Virus record (IMG/VR): IMGVR_UViG_3300042914_001393
Location: 1 to 31,816 of that record
DNA from: a virus
Direction: 5' to 3' (one strand)
DNA length: 31,816 nt
Each line of letters begins with the position of its first letter. Positions within the stretch are counted from its first letter, which is position 1. This document shows, in pieces, positions 9,739 to 17,899 of this stretch. The notes under the pieces were generated by a model. That model had not been told where the DNA came from. It did no database searches and worked only from the letters and a program-made list of their open reading frames with translations. A program made the translations under genes and the position numbers.

Positions 9739-10730
9739 ACATACCCCAACGGGTCAAAATAATTAAGCATTAATTTCATCTCCCACACTTTACCTCTATT
9801 TTGCAATACTGCTGTTAATTCATGTATCCACCATTCGCTTGACTTCAAAGTCTCTAAAGTATCAGCATAAGGGTCTTGTATTCCTAAGTCTTGATTAGGT
9901 ATATTCACATCACCATCGCTTATATTTAAATCACTAAATGATAATAATTTCACTTTACTGCCCCAGCGAATTGATGGGTTAAGTCTTACTCTAATTGATA
10001 TACCAAATTGTTCTAAAGTAGGATAGCCTAATAATCCATTGTATTTACTAATAGTTAATTCTTGAGTATTAGGGCTTTCATTTAGGTTGTAAACAACCAA
10101 ATAAGGATCGTCAATTTTATATTGTATCCCCGCTTGTGTAGTTAATTCATCTAATTGTTTCGCCAAACTACCAGAAGTGCTAAAATTCTCAACTTGTAAA
10201 CTTTCATTAATTTTAAGAGGCTGATATATTAATTCTATTCCTGTACTATTTTTATAATTTGTTAAAATTTCTTTGATTAAATCTTTAACTAAATGAGTGT
10301 CTTTTGCTTCTAAATTTGGCAAATCAGTATTACCTTTTGCAAACAAATCTTGAGAAAATATTTTAAATGGACGACTTGGATTATTTCTATCTACCATTGC
10401 TGTATAAATCTGCCCAGAATACACCAACGGTGGTAACCCATCATCATTTAATTCGTAACCTGCATATATTTCAATTTTATTACTTGGTAAGTAACTACCT
10501 GTTCTAAATTGTAATTTAGTCAATTGCCTTATATCGCTATTTTGCATACCGTAAATTACAGCCGTAGCATTTGTAATCATCATCCCTGAACTTTTTGTAT
10601 AAATCACTTCCATCGTTAATCCATTAGGACTACCGTCAATTAATTTTGTATTAGATTGGGTGCTTTCAAACACACCTTGGTCTAATTTAAATTTAACAAA
10701 TAAATACCTAGTAGGCAATTCAGTATTCAT
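9735..10730 (-). CDS. Baseplate hub protein (gp27/gpD-like)
   Basis: A 331-residue protein with strand-rich N-terminal domain (RYLFVKFKLDQGVFE, NATAVIYGMQNSDIRQL), then EIYAGYELNDDGLPPLVYSG and a region SGSLAKQLDELTTQAGIQY, features of the hub subunits that carry the spike and contact the end of the tail tube. Placement between the plug-like 95-residue gene and the spike supports this. The ATG overlaps the stop of the upstream gene by one base. I see no lytic domain in it. Confidence 0.78.
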   Translation of the reverse strand: MNTELPTRYLFVKFKLDQGVFESTQSNTKLIDGSPNGLTMEVIYTKSSGMMITNATAVIYGMQNSDIRQLTKLQFRTGSYLPSNKIEIYAGYELNDDGLPPLVYSGQIYTAMVDRNNPSRPFKIFSQDLFAKGNTDLPNLEAKDTHLVKDLIKEILTNYKNSTGIELIYQPLKINESLQVENFSTSGSLAKQLDELTTQAGIQYKIDDPYLVVYNLNESPNTQELTISKYNGLLGYPTLEQFGISIRVRLNPSIRWGSKVKLLSFSDLNISDGDVNIPNQDLGIQDPYADTLETLKSSEWWIHELTAVLQNRGKVWEMKLMLNYFDPLGYV

Positions 10731-11017
10731 TATTTATCCTTATAATTTAAAGTGCAAGTTATACCAAAATTATTATAATTAGGCTCGCTCCCTGCTGTGT
10801 CATAAAAAAATAAATTACCTTTGAGGGTATTGTAATACCTATTGATAATTATTTCATTATTACATTTTATACCTGTATCATATATTACATTATCAATTAA
10901 TAAATCACAAAATAAATTATTGTTTTTTGTATAAAAAATTATTTCTATTGCTTGCTGATTAATAATAGTTCTAACTTTTTGATTTGGTATTCTGCGTAAA
11001 GGTATTTCTCTTATCAT
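10730..11017 (-). CDS. Baseplate plug protein, Pam3 gp18-like
   Basis: A 95-residue protein starting MIREIPLRRIPNQKVRTIIN. The pattern of an N-terminal IPL..IPNQ segment, a central YNTLKGNLFFYDTAGSEP, and a final GITCTLNYKD matches the small baseplate plug proteins described for cyanophage Pam3 and widespread in simple myophages. It overlaps both neighbours by a few bases, suggesting coupled translation. I assign the family from residue pattern and genome position. Confidence 0.7.
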   Translation of the reverse strand: MIREIPLRRIPNQKVRTIINQQAIEIIFYTKNNNLFCDLLIDNVIYDTGIKCNNEIIINRYYNTLKGNLFFYDTAGSEPNYNNFGITCTLNYKDK

Positions 11018-11607
11018 GTTGGACTAACCTCTTTCGTTGTTGTCTTTGGTGTAACAGTGCCACCATCTTTACTCGCTCCATCTTCTGGGTTTTCTATTTC
11101 ATCATCAGGCAAACCATCAGCATTATTATTGCTAATTCGAGCCTCTTGAAATGTTAGCATTGCTACTAATTTCATTCCTCCAACTAATTCATATTGAAAG
11201 TCTGTTAATAATAAATCTTTATAAATATTAAACAATGGATATTGATCAATTATAGTTAATAAAGTATTACTAATTCTGTAACTTTGTAAAGTAGCAACTG
11301 TCTTTGATACTTTTTTTGCTAACTTTTCTTGAGTGTCTTTTTTACTTGTAATGATTGGAGTATAAATCGCTCGTATTTGAATAGTGAAAGGCGTTGCTTG
11401 AATGCTATCACTACTAAAATCGCCTGCTTCTAATACTTCGTACGGTACATTGCTTTTATTCTTAAATGCAAATTCTCCTAAAGCCGTAAATTTAAACACC
11501 GTTTCTTCTTCCGCCTCTTCTTCTGTTGGCTTTTTTAATTTTAAATATTCATTTGTATATATCTTAAAATTAATTTCTTGAGGGGGCTTACTCGTGAATA
11601 ATCCCAT
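11014..11607 (-). CDS. Dit-like tail/baseplate protein
   Basis: A 197-residue protein located between tape measure and baseplate plug, where Dit-like proteins lie in related myophages. The central region (SDSIQATPFTIQIRAIYTP, then IDQYPLFNIYKDLLL) resembles the Dit-like N-terminal fold in which the residues around P..I.I form a ring at the tail end. The C-terminal 35 residues are acidic and Thr/Gly-rich and look disordered (PDDEIENPEDGASKDGG). The start has a TAGGAGA site. Function is inferred from pattern and order. Confidence 0.68.
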   Translation of the reverse strand: MGLFTSKPPQEINFKIYTNEYLKLKKPTEEEAEEETVFKFTALGEFAFKNKSNVPYEVLEAGDFSSDSIQATPFTIQIRAIYTPIITSKKDTQEKLAKKVSKTVATLQSYRISNTLLTIIDQYPLFNIYKDLLLTDFQYELVGGMKLVAMLTFQEARISNNNADGLPDDEIENPEDGASKDGGTVTPKTTTKEVSPT

Positions 11608-11618
11608 TTGTCTGTCTC

Positions 11619-13160
11619 CTAATGACTAAAGCTATTCATAAATGCAAGAGGATTGCTCATATTGTTTTTGCCACTAAACACATCTACAAAATCTTGCGGT
11701 GACTTAACCGCTGGTAATGATACGTTACCTATACTAATACTTTGATTGTTGGTTTTATTAGTGACATTACTTGTTTGACTACTTCCAAACCCAAGTTTAT
11801 TTGCAACATATTCATAACCTTGTTTCAATTCTTGTTTAGGTCTTTCATAATACATCGCTTGCGTCATGACTTTACTAGCATAAGCCGACTGCCCTGTCTT
11901 CTTCCATTCGTTAAATTCTTTCATATCCCCATGCCAATATGCTAATGCCCCCGCTATATTACCACCACTCATTTTCATAGCCTTTGCTAATCTCTCATCC
12001 CTAACTCTTTTATTAATCGCAGGATTAAATAATTCTTCATCCGTTGGTGTATAACCTAACACATCTTTCGCAGCGTCTTTATGAATTTGATATAATCCAA
12101 ACGCTTTACCTTTATCGCCAACCGCTCTAGCATTGCCTCCGCTTTCTATTGACAATTGGGCTTTTTGTATTAAATCACTCGCATTAGGCAAATCTTGTAA
12201 TTGATATTCTAAATTATTTTTAGTTTTCCCGCCCCCAAGAACTTCATGTAAAGCATTATATACTGGTGGTACTGCTTTTTTAATCACTTGATTGGTAAAA
12301 TCTTTACTAACTCCTATCAGTTTATTAAGCATTTCTAAAGCTGGCACTAATGTTTTAGTTATAGTCTCCGCAAGGGGTAAAAATGCGGTTCCCACGGATA
12401 ATTTTAATTTATCAAATTGCTGTGTCATATCTTGCAAATCTTCGTTCAATTTCATAAAATCTTTTTTGTCTTTATCCCCCATAATACCAACTTTTGCTTT
12501 TCCTTGCAATTTTGCGTATTCTTCATTTGATAATTTGAATAACGGCAATAATTCAGCAGTTATATTTAAAGTTGCTAATATAGTTCTTTGTTGTTCGTCC
12601 GTCTTTCCTTGCATTGTCTTCCGTAAATCACCAATAATATCTACAGTGCTACGCAGTGAACCGTTGCTATTTCTCGCACTTATACCTAACCTATTTAAAG
12701 CCCCCGCAAATTGAGGATTTGCACCTGTATTAAGTGATATTAATTGTTGCTCCATGGTAGCAAATAAATTATTCATGCTTTCAACTGGTATACCTAATCT
12801 TTTCGCCATATTGCCAAATATTTGTAGGTTTGTAGTCGAAACACCTGTTATATTAGATAAATTATTTAATCTTACAGCCGTGTCTTTTAATCCCATGACA
12901 AGGTCACTAATACCCTTTACCGCTAACACCCCGCCAATCGCTACCGCTACAGTTTTTAAACTTTTAGCAAAATTATTAAATTTTGCAAACGGTATACTTT
13001 TATTTAATTTTTTAAAAGCATTATCAGTTTTTTCAGTGCTTTTTTTTAAATTCTCATGAACTTTGTCAGCCTCTGAAACCATTTCTTTTAATTTTTTCTT
13101 GGCATCTTTATTTTCTACAATAAATTGCAATATAAACTTATCTAAAATATTCTCAGCCAT
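11619..13160 (-). CDS. Tail tape measure protein with lysozyme-like domain
   Basis: A 513-residue tape measure. Residues 15-55 look coiled-coil, residues 70-90 (VAVAIGGVLAVKGISDLVMG) are hydrophobic, and residues 95-290 are helical with a TGVSTTNLQIFG motif common in tape measure proteins. Residues about 330-440 are a lytic transglycosylase-like domain: SIESGGNARAVGDKGKAFG holds the likely catalytic Glu at 339, followed by FGLYQIH and ALAYWHG. This would cut peptidoglycan during injection. The length is short for a tape measure, implying a short tail. It follows the chaperone genes as expected. Confidence 0.9.
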   Translation of the reverse strand: MAENILDKFILQFIVENKDAKKKLKEMVSEADKVHENLKKSTEKTDNAFKKLNKSIPFAKFNNFAKSLKTVAVAIGGVLAVKGISDLVMGLKDTAVRLNNLSNITGVSTTNLQIFGNMAKRLGIPVESMNNLFATMEQQLISLNTGANPQFAGALNRLGISARNSNGSLRSTVDIIGDLRKTMQGKTDEQQRTILATLNITAELLPLFKLSNEEYAKLQGKAKVGIMGDKDKKDFMKLNEDLQDMTQQFDKLKLSVGTAFLPLAETITKTLVPALEMLNKLIGVSKDFTNQVIKKAVPPVYNALHEVLGGGKTKNNLEYQLQDLPNASDLIQKAQLSIESGGNARAVGDKGKAFGLYQIHKDAAKDVLGYTPTDEELFNPAINKRVRDERLAKAMKMSGGNIAGALAYWHGDMKEFNEWKKTGQSAYASKVMTQAMYYERPKQELKQGYEYVANKLGFGSSQTSNVTNKTNNQSISIGNVSLPAVKSPQDFVDVFSGKNNMSNPLAFMNSFSH

Positions 13161-13162
13161 TT

Positions 13163-13321
13163 TTAACTCTCTTCTTGGTTATTTTCATGAATTATCATAT
13201 TATTATAATTGTTTGTTAAGATAATGTCAAATAATTGAACACAATTATTATATGAAATATTCATAAAATCTAAATAACCACATATTTTATTAGTAATTAA
13301 AGCCCCAATTATATGAGGCAT
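13163..13321 (-). CDS. Small downstream chaperone frame (DUF6889-like), probably made by -1 frameshift
   Basis: A 52-codon frame from ATG 13321 ends just before the tape measure start. Its sequence (MPHIIGALITNKICGYLDFM, then NISYNNCVQLFDIILTN and IIHENNQEE) resembles small DUF6889-type proteins placed at this spot in related phages. The frame is open upstream to 13357 and is exactly -1 to the preceding chaperone, whose end carries A AAA AAT. The ribosome site before ATG is poor (GGGGTGG about 12 bases away), so either frameshifted fusion or reinitiation could make it. Confidence 0.65.
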   Translation of the reverse strand: MPHIIGALITNKICGYLDFMNISYNNCVQLFDIILTNNYNNMIIHENNQEES

Positions 13322-13347
13322 ATCGTATTTAACCACCCCGTAAGTAT

Positions 13348-13833
13348 TTAATTTTTTGCTTGGGCTTCTTGTGAATTTTCGCCCGTTAGTTCCAAAAAAT
13401 CGTTATACACCTCCGCAAACGTGAATTTTAATACTTCATATATTAATTTGCCTAATACTACAGGGCTTTTAACATATAAGTCAATATTCGTATCGATTGA
13501 TACAATTTGTTCCGCTCCATTTAATACTTTGACATGTGATAATATTAGATTATACAAATCTTGCAATTTATCTAAACTTGCATTACTTAATATCTCGTAG
13601 ATTGTATCAGTAATTAATACTAAAGGAGTGATGTTATTAATTGTAACATCATCTTTTACATCAGCCGTTTGTAATACTAAATTAAGTGAATTGACTAACT
13701 CATCTTTGCGAATATTTTTAAATAACATCGGCAAGAATTTCATCAATACCGTCATTGCTGACATTTCTTGTATGATAAATTCTTTTTCTTGCTTTCTATC
13801 TTTTATTGTAATTTTATTTATATTCATTGACAT
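13348..13833 (-). CDS. Tail assembly chaperone (G-like)
   Basis: A 161-residue mostly helical protein starting MSMNINKITIKDRKQEKEF. It sits between the tube gene and the tape measure, the invariant place for the tail assembly chaperone that coats the tape measure during tail building. The last codons before the stop read GCA AAA AAT TAA, giving a run of six A followed by T, a potential slippery site. A shift there would yield a fusion of about 223 residues. The ATG has an AGAAAGG site 7 bases upstream. Sequence itself is not one I recognise. Confidence 0.75.
   Translation of the reverse strand: MSMNINKITIKDRKQEKEFIIQEMSAMTVLMKFLPMLFKNIRKDELVNSLNLVLQTADVKDDVTINNITPLVLITDTIYEILSNASLDKLQDLYNLILSHVKVLNGAEQIVSIDTNIDLYVKSPVVLGKLIYEVLKFTFAEVYNDFLELTGENSQEAQAKN
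13351..13357 (-). other. Candidate -1 slippery heptamer A AAA AAT
   Basis: In the frame of the upstream chaperone the codons are GCA AAA AAT TAA, so the heptamer AAAAAAT fits X XXY YYZ immediately before the stop. The -1 frame stays open to 13163 and encodes the small DUF6889-like segment. Frameshifted G/GT chaperones are widely conserved in tailed phages; the site here is inferred. Confidence 0.55.
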
Positions 13834-13857
13834 AATAGTGCCTTTCTATTAATAATA

Positions 13858-13899
13858 ATGCCTAAAGAAACTATAGAAACAAGTAGGCATCTTGCTTGT
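13858..13899 (-). ncRNA. Candidate H-type pseudoknot upstream of chaperone gene
   Basis: In the minus transcript ACAAG (13899-13895) can pair with CTTGT (13883-13879), and the loop between them contains ATGCCTA (13890-13884), which is perfectly complementary to TAGGCAT (13864-13858). Outside these, AACTATAG (13924-13917) and CTATAGTT (13876-13869) are also complementary, offering a competing fold. It ends shortly before the AGAAAGG ribosome site of the chaperone gene. It may tune translation or protect the mRNA; no known RNA family is recognised. Confidence 0.4.
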
Positions 13900-13930
13900 C
13901 AGTTCTAGTAACCTATCTATAGTTAATTTA

Positions 13931-14413
13931 TTATAGTAGTCCCGCTGCACCCGCTGCTAAACTAACTACCGAACCAAGCGTAGTTTCGTTAATATCACTT
14001 GCATGAAATGTGAAAGTCACTTCTTGCAATCTTTCTAAAGCTTCATACCCTTTGTATTTAGTTACAAATACACAACCATTGTAAGTTGCTGTATAAAAAT
14101 TTGAAGGACTTGTTACAGTAATAGTTGCTGGAGGTGGTGCTTTTAATATTTTTTTTGGTTTCAAAAAATCAATTAAAGACTTAGTTCCAGTTGCATTTGC
14201 TTGTAAAGTTATTTTACCTACAATGATACGAGGTCTGTACGCCACTGTCATAATGCCGTCCATTGTCATTTCGGTATCGACGTCTTCCACATCATCAATT
14301 TGTATAACTTGATTTACCCCAAATCCTTCTGCTACAACAATTGGTACAGTATTTAAAGGTGAAGATACAGTTAATATAAAATCGGACGCCGTAGCATTTA
14401 ATATAACACTCAT
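13931..14413 (-). CDS. Tail tube protein, DUF3277 family
   Basis: A 160-residue protein. MSVILNATASDFILTVSSP followed by the acidic IDDVEDVDTEMTMDGIM and YRPRIIVGKITLQANATG is characteristic of DUF3277 tube subunits of HI1409-type myophages. The protein polymerises into the inner tail tube. It follows the sheath gene closely, and precedes a structured intergenic spacer and the chaperone. Length matches the family (about 145-165). Start ATG has a TAGGAGTAAACC site. Confidence 0.9.
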   Translation of the reverse strand: MSVILNATASDFILTVSSPLNTVPIVVAEGFGVNQVIQIDDVEDVDTEMTMDGIMTVAYRPRIIVGKITLQANATGTKSLIDFLKPKKILKAPPPATITVTSPSNFYTATYNGCVFVTKYKGYEALERLQEVTFTFHASDINETTLGSVVSLAAGAAGLL

Positions 14414-14422
14414 GGTTTACTC

Positions 14423-15949
14423 CTATGCTATATAAGTATTTGTATTGTTAATTGTAAAGAACCCGCCATTGTTTGCATACCAAATTTGCACTTTCATTGC
14501 AGGACGGTTGGCTCTATCCGCAGGTGCTGGAGGTGTAATTTTAATATAATAACCATTACTGGTCAATTCACCGCTAATATCAATTCCTGCTTGTTGTTTT
14601 AATATTGCTTTTTGAGTTTCATCAAATACTTTACCAGTTTGCACAACACCATTATTCAATGCTTTATTCATTACATCAATAATAGATGTCTTTAACAATG
14701 CTTGACCTATTTGTCCATAATCTAATTTACCTACACTACCTAATAAAGTAGCCTCTGCAATCTGTATTTGGTCTGCTAACCATGCATTGTTAGCTTGATT
14801 GTCCATAAATTTATAAGCACCACTTATGTACCCATTACATGAAAACCTAAACTCGCTATTTGCACTATTGAAATTACCATAAAAGTTTACTTTTTTTTGG
14901 ATTAATGCCTCATACTCGGTATCTGTAGTAGCACTAACAGTTAATCCGCTTTGTTGTTTATCACTTAATAATATAGTAGAATTCGCCGCCGTATAATCAA
15001 CTCCCGCAATCATCCCCGCAAAAAAAGCCACATGCGTATAATTATTATAAAGAATTGATACCCCCGCATAATCGTATTCATCTAACACTGCTTTCATTTG
15101 ACTATTATTATTAAGTGAAACCATGTTTGCCTCGTTGCTCCAAGCAATATAATTATATTTAGGGAATTTGCCATTGCACCAATTTGCCAATGCTAAAAAT
15201 TCTACATAACCAACCTCTGTACTTACATTCCACAAAGTCGTAAAAGAATACCAATTTTTTGTTATTTGCAGTATTTTCTCCATGTTTTCAGCAGGTGTTA
15301 AATCTACTGAACCTTGTGATAATACCGCTGCGTCTGATTGTTTTAATTTTAATAATGAACCAAGCCCAACATTTGTACCATCAGTCACATAACCAACTGT
15401 TGATGTACCACTTGTAACAGCATTGCTAATTGTAAAAGCCTCAGTAATGCTGTCATATACAACCGTTGCGTTAGTTAAAGAAGTTTGTCTTATTTCAGTT
15501 TGTAATAAACTTGCTACATTTGATAAACTTGTAGCACTTGATAAATCAATAGTAGTTACATTGACAGTTGCACCATCAAATAATAATGCTAAATCACCAG
15601 CAGTTACCGCTTTTAATGCACTTAATTTATCAATCCCTACAATCCCCCCACGAATGTACGGTGCTACCGCAGTATCAATATATCGTGCAAATCTAATAAA
15701 TCTTGGTTTAGATGGCGAATTATCATAACCTTTAAAATATTTTTCAGCAAATTTATACTCATCACTTGTTAAACCAAAGTAATCGCCAACTAATTCAACA
15801 GAAGTAAAAGGTAACACTGATTGTGTAACATTGTTTGGTATTAATTGATTTTTAGTTAATACTACAGTAACCAAATCTAAACCTGTGGTACTAACATCTA
15901 TTACCGCATTGGTTATAGATATTAATTTATCTAATGATATTGCTGCCAT
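14423..15949 (-). CDS. Tail sheath protein, DUF3383 family
   Basis: A 508-residue contractile sheath subunit. The sequence begins MAAISLDKLISITNAVIDVS, and contains FGLTSDEYKFAEKYFKGYDN and SPSKPRFIRFARYID, hallmarks of DUF3383 proteins, where the Y..A.KYF.G motif is typical. The central region (residues 120-220) is an inserted beta domain and the C-terminal part (residues 440-505) ends with a strand expected to link neighbouring subunits. The presence of a sheath next to the DUF3277 tube fixes this phage as contractile. Confidence 0.93.
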   Translation of the reverse strand: MAAISLDKLISITNAVIDVSTTGLDLVTVVLTKNQLIPNNVTQSVLPFTSVELVGDYFGLTSDEYKFAEKYFKGYDNSPSKPRFIRFARYIDTAVAPYIRGGIVGIDKLSALKAVTAGDLALLFDGATVNVTTIDLSSATSLSNVASLLQTEIRQTSLTNATVVYDSITEAFTISNAVTSGTSTVGYVTDGTNVGLGSLLKLKQSDAAVLSQGSVDLTPAENMEKILQITKNWYSFTTLWNVSTEVGYVEFLALANWCNGKFPKYNYIAWSNEANMVSLNNNSQMKAVLDEYDYAGVSILYNNYTHVAFFAGMIAGVDYTAANSTILLSDKQQSGLTVSATTDTEYEALIQKKVNFYGNFNSANSEFRFSCNGYISGAYKFMDNQANNAWLADQIQIAEATLLGSVGKLDYGQIGQALLKTSIIDVMNKALNNGVVQTGKVFDETQKAILKQQAGIDISGELTSNGYYIKITPPAPADRANRPAMKVQIWYANNGGFFTINNTNTYIA

Positions 15950-15968
15950 TTATCTATTTCTCCTTAAA

Positions 15969-16658
15969 TTAAATTGATGGTGCGTATTCTAATTCATTAT
16001 CAAACAATTGAGTAGCCAAAGGTATATCAGTAATTGCACTATTACTGAATAACTCAAATTTAAATGTAAAACGTTTAATAAAATTCTCATTATCTAAAAC
16101 ATCAGATAAATTGACTATACTAAAATATCTACCCACACTAGCATTGTACGGCTCTAAAAATTGATTGACCAATCTACCATTTACTACTGTTCTCATAATC
16201 TTGGCATTTTTTTCAGCATAATCGCCGTAAAAATCCAGTTGTATTGTGTTTATATCACAAGCAATAATTGTGTAACTTTCAGTCTCTTTGTTATATATTT
16301 CAAGAGGACGCCCCGTTGTGTCACTATCTAATTTTGTTATTACTATAAAATCGCTGTCTTGCGGTATAAATGAATTATTTTGAAAGCCCTCAAATATGTT
16401 ATTTTTATGTGTGTATAATGAGTTTACTTTAGTTACCGCAGGTGTTTGACTAATTGTTATTGTATTGTTTGTCTTTGCTGTTACAAAGCATGGATTAGGT
16501 ATATTCTCACCTATTATTACATCCCCAATATTTATATTAGTAGTAACTATATTTGTAATAATATTACTACCTGTAGTTAAATTACCACCAGTCTGATTGC
16601 CCGTAAAAGTAACTAGCATATCATAAACTCCAGCCAAATTATCTGATGTTATATTCAT
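15969..16658 (-). CDS. Neck/tail terminator-like protein with inserted beta module
   Basis: A 229-residue protein. Start ATG 16658 is preferred over GTG 16667 since AGGG lies 8 bases upstream and the ATG overlaps the previous stop as ATGA. The C-terminal half has TIQLDFYGDYAEKNAKIM and VGRYFSIVNLSDVLD, features of the LIC_12616-type neck terminator proteins. Residues about 22-80 hold a Thr/Ile/Asn-rich beta module (TTGSNIITNIVTTNINIG) of the kind more often seen in fibres, inserted into the N-terminal part. It likely closes the top of the tail. Confidence 0.78.
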   Translation of the reverse strand: MNITSDNLAGVYDMLVTFTGNQTGGNLTTGSNIITNIVTTNINIGDVIIGENIPNPCFVTAKTNNTITISQTPAVTKVNSLYTHKNNIFEGFQNNSFIPQDSDFIVITKLDSDTTGRPLEIYNKETESYTIIACDINTIQLDFYGDYAEKNAKIMRTVVNGRLVNQFLEPYNASVGRYFSIVNLSDVLDNENFIKRFTFKFELFSNSAITDIPLATQLFDNELEYAPSI

Positions 16659-17026
16659 TGTTGGCACCCTATAACACTACTCCAACCAGTAGCATACTTG
16701 CTAATAACTTGTACTATTTTATATTCTAAATTATCACACACAATATAATCTCCTGCCTCTGATAGTGCTTTATTAAGCCCTGTTATTGTGTCAGAATTAA
16801 TATAAAATTTCTTATATATTTTACTTAAATTAATATTATTAATATGCTGTAATTCTTGAGTATTTGCTAAATAAACACGGGCTTTTGTATTCACAGTTAT
16901 ATAAATTGGTGTAATAATGCCTTTATTATTTACATTACCGTTAAACAACTTTAATATAATATCAAACTCAGGTGTAATACTATTTAACACAGGTGTTACT
17001 ATTTTATGCAAATTTAACCCAGCCAT
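16655..17026 (-). CDS. Head-tail connector / neck protein, hypothetical
   Basis: A 123-residue product starting MAGLNLHKIVTPVLNSITP. Two ATG codons stand in tandem; the second is chosen because it overlaps the upstream stop as TGATG and is 7 bases from GAGG. The region SEAGDYIVCDNLEYKIVQV is a beta-rich pattern typical of small neck proteins. It lies between the gpG/gp10-like gene and the neck terminator, matching the order in HI1409-type phages. The exact family is not recognised. Confidence 0.7.
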   Translation of the reverse strand: MAGLNLHKIVTPVLNSITPEFDIILKLFNGNVNNKGIITPIYITVNTKARVYLANTQELQHINNINLSKIYKKFYINSDTITGLNKALSEAGDYIVCDNLEYKIVQVISKYATGWSSVIGCQQ

Positions 17027-17517
17027 CATATTACCTCATATGCCACAGATTTTGACATCTTACCAGTATGAACCAATGGTTTACCCGCTCCGCCTTTTAT
17101 CGCTATAGTCAATGGATGGTTTGCTTGAAATTCTCCATCTTCTATCATCTCACGAATAGCACTTTCTACAATCTCACCAAATATCGCTAATACTTTATCT
17201 ACATCGTATTGATATTTAACTATCAATTTATCTATAATATCAGCCCATTTGTTCTCGTTCTCAGTAGCAGTGCGTTGCATAAAAGGACGAGGCGGTATAT
17301 TAATAAATTTTGTGCTATCTTTTAAATGAAAGCCGTATTTATTAAACAACGCTCTAGTCTTATCAGTAACTGGTACTTTTGCACCATACTCATTAATAAT
17401 TGCTATTTTAGAAATTTCTTTTTGCAAGAAACCCACATTTAGCATTTTTTTGCTAGTAGCAAATTTATTAAGTTTAGTTAATAAATCACTATTCTTAACT
17501 CTTTGAATTTTACTCAC
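17026..17517 (-). CDS. Minor head-tail joining protein (gp10 / virion morphogenesis-like)
   Basis: A 163-residue protein. The pattern INEYGAKVPVTDKTRALF, then FINIPPRPFMQRTATENEN, and the C-terminal NHPLTIAIKGGAGKPLVHTG is the signature of HK97 gp10/Mu gpG-like joining proteins, where the PPRPF and KPL..TG motifs are conserved. It acts at the head-tail junction. It overlaps the upstream DUF4054 gene by 8 bases and the downstream gene by TGATG, so expression is coupled. Confidence 0.85.
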   Translation of the reverse strand: MSKIQRVKNSDLLTKLNKFATSKKMLNVGFLQKEISKIAIINEYGAKVPVTDKTRALFNKYGFHLKDSTKFINIPPRPFMQRTATENENKWADIIDKLIVKYQYDVDKVLAIFGEIVESAIREMIEDGEFQANHPLTIAIKGGAGKPLVHTGKMSKSVAYEVI

Positions 17518-17899
17518 CGTATGCCACCCATGTACTCCAACCTTGTTGCTGTATTATAGCCCAACACAAAGCACCATATTTACTTTGGTTCCACCAAGCA
17601 CTCGTTTTTGTAACTTTAGTGTTAAATTCAAGAGAAGTGCTAACGTCCCCCTCATTAGCACTGCTAATCCTACCCACTAAAGACGCACCTGTACCATCAG
17701 CACCATATATTGTTGTTAATATATGTGCCAATACAAGACACGCCCAATAATACTGTTCGTTTTCATCACTGTACCTTTGCATAGCCCATTGATAAAAACT
17801 TTTAGCATTATAGTTAAATAAATTAGTCAATTTTAAATCGCTAAGTGTAGCAAATTCTGGATAATCTAATTTAAATTGAGTAGGATTAAATACTAACAT
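17510..17899 (-). CDS. Head-tail connector, DUF4054 family
   Basis: A 129-residue protein with MLVFNPTQFKLDYPEFATLSDL at its N-terminus (quoted in part: PTQFKLDYPEFA), the helix YYWACLVLAHILTTIYGA, then GRISSANEGDVSTSLEF and AWWNQSKYGALCWAI. These are the defining features of DUF4054, a connector that docks under the portal in Mu-like and HI1409-like phages. Start and stop overlap neighbours. Length matches the family. Confidence 0.9.
   Translation of the reverse strand: MLVFNPTQFKLDYPEFATLSDLKLTNLFNYNAKSFYQWAMQRYSDENEQYYWACLVLAHILTTIYGADGTGASLVGRISSANEGDVSTSLEFNTKVTKTSAWWNQSKYGALCWAIIQQQGWSTWVAYGE

Noticed and set aside
12292-12714. Plus-strand frame of 140 codons opposite the tape measure gene
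   Set aside because: It has no ribosome site, no recognisable product, and lies wholly antisense to a well supported gene; other plus-strand frames in 1-25309 are rejected for the same reason.
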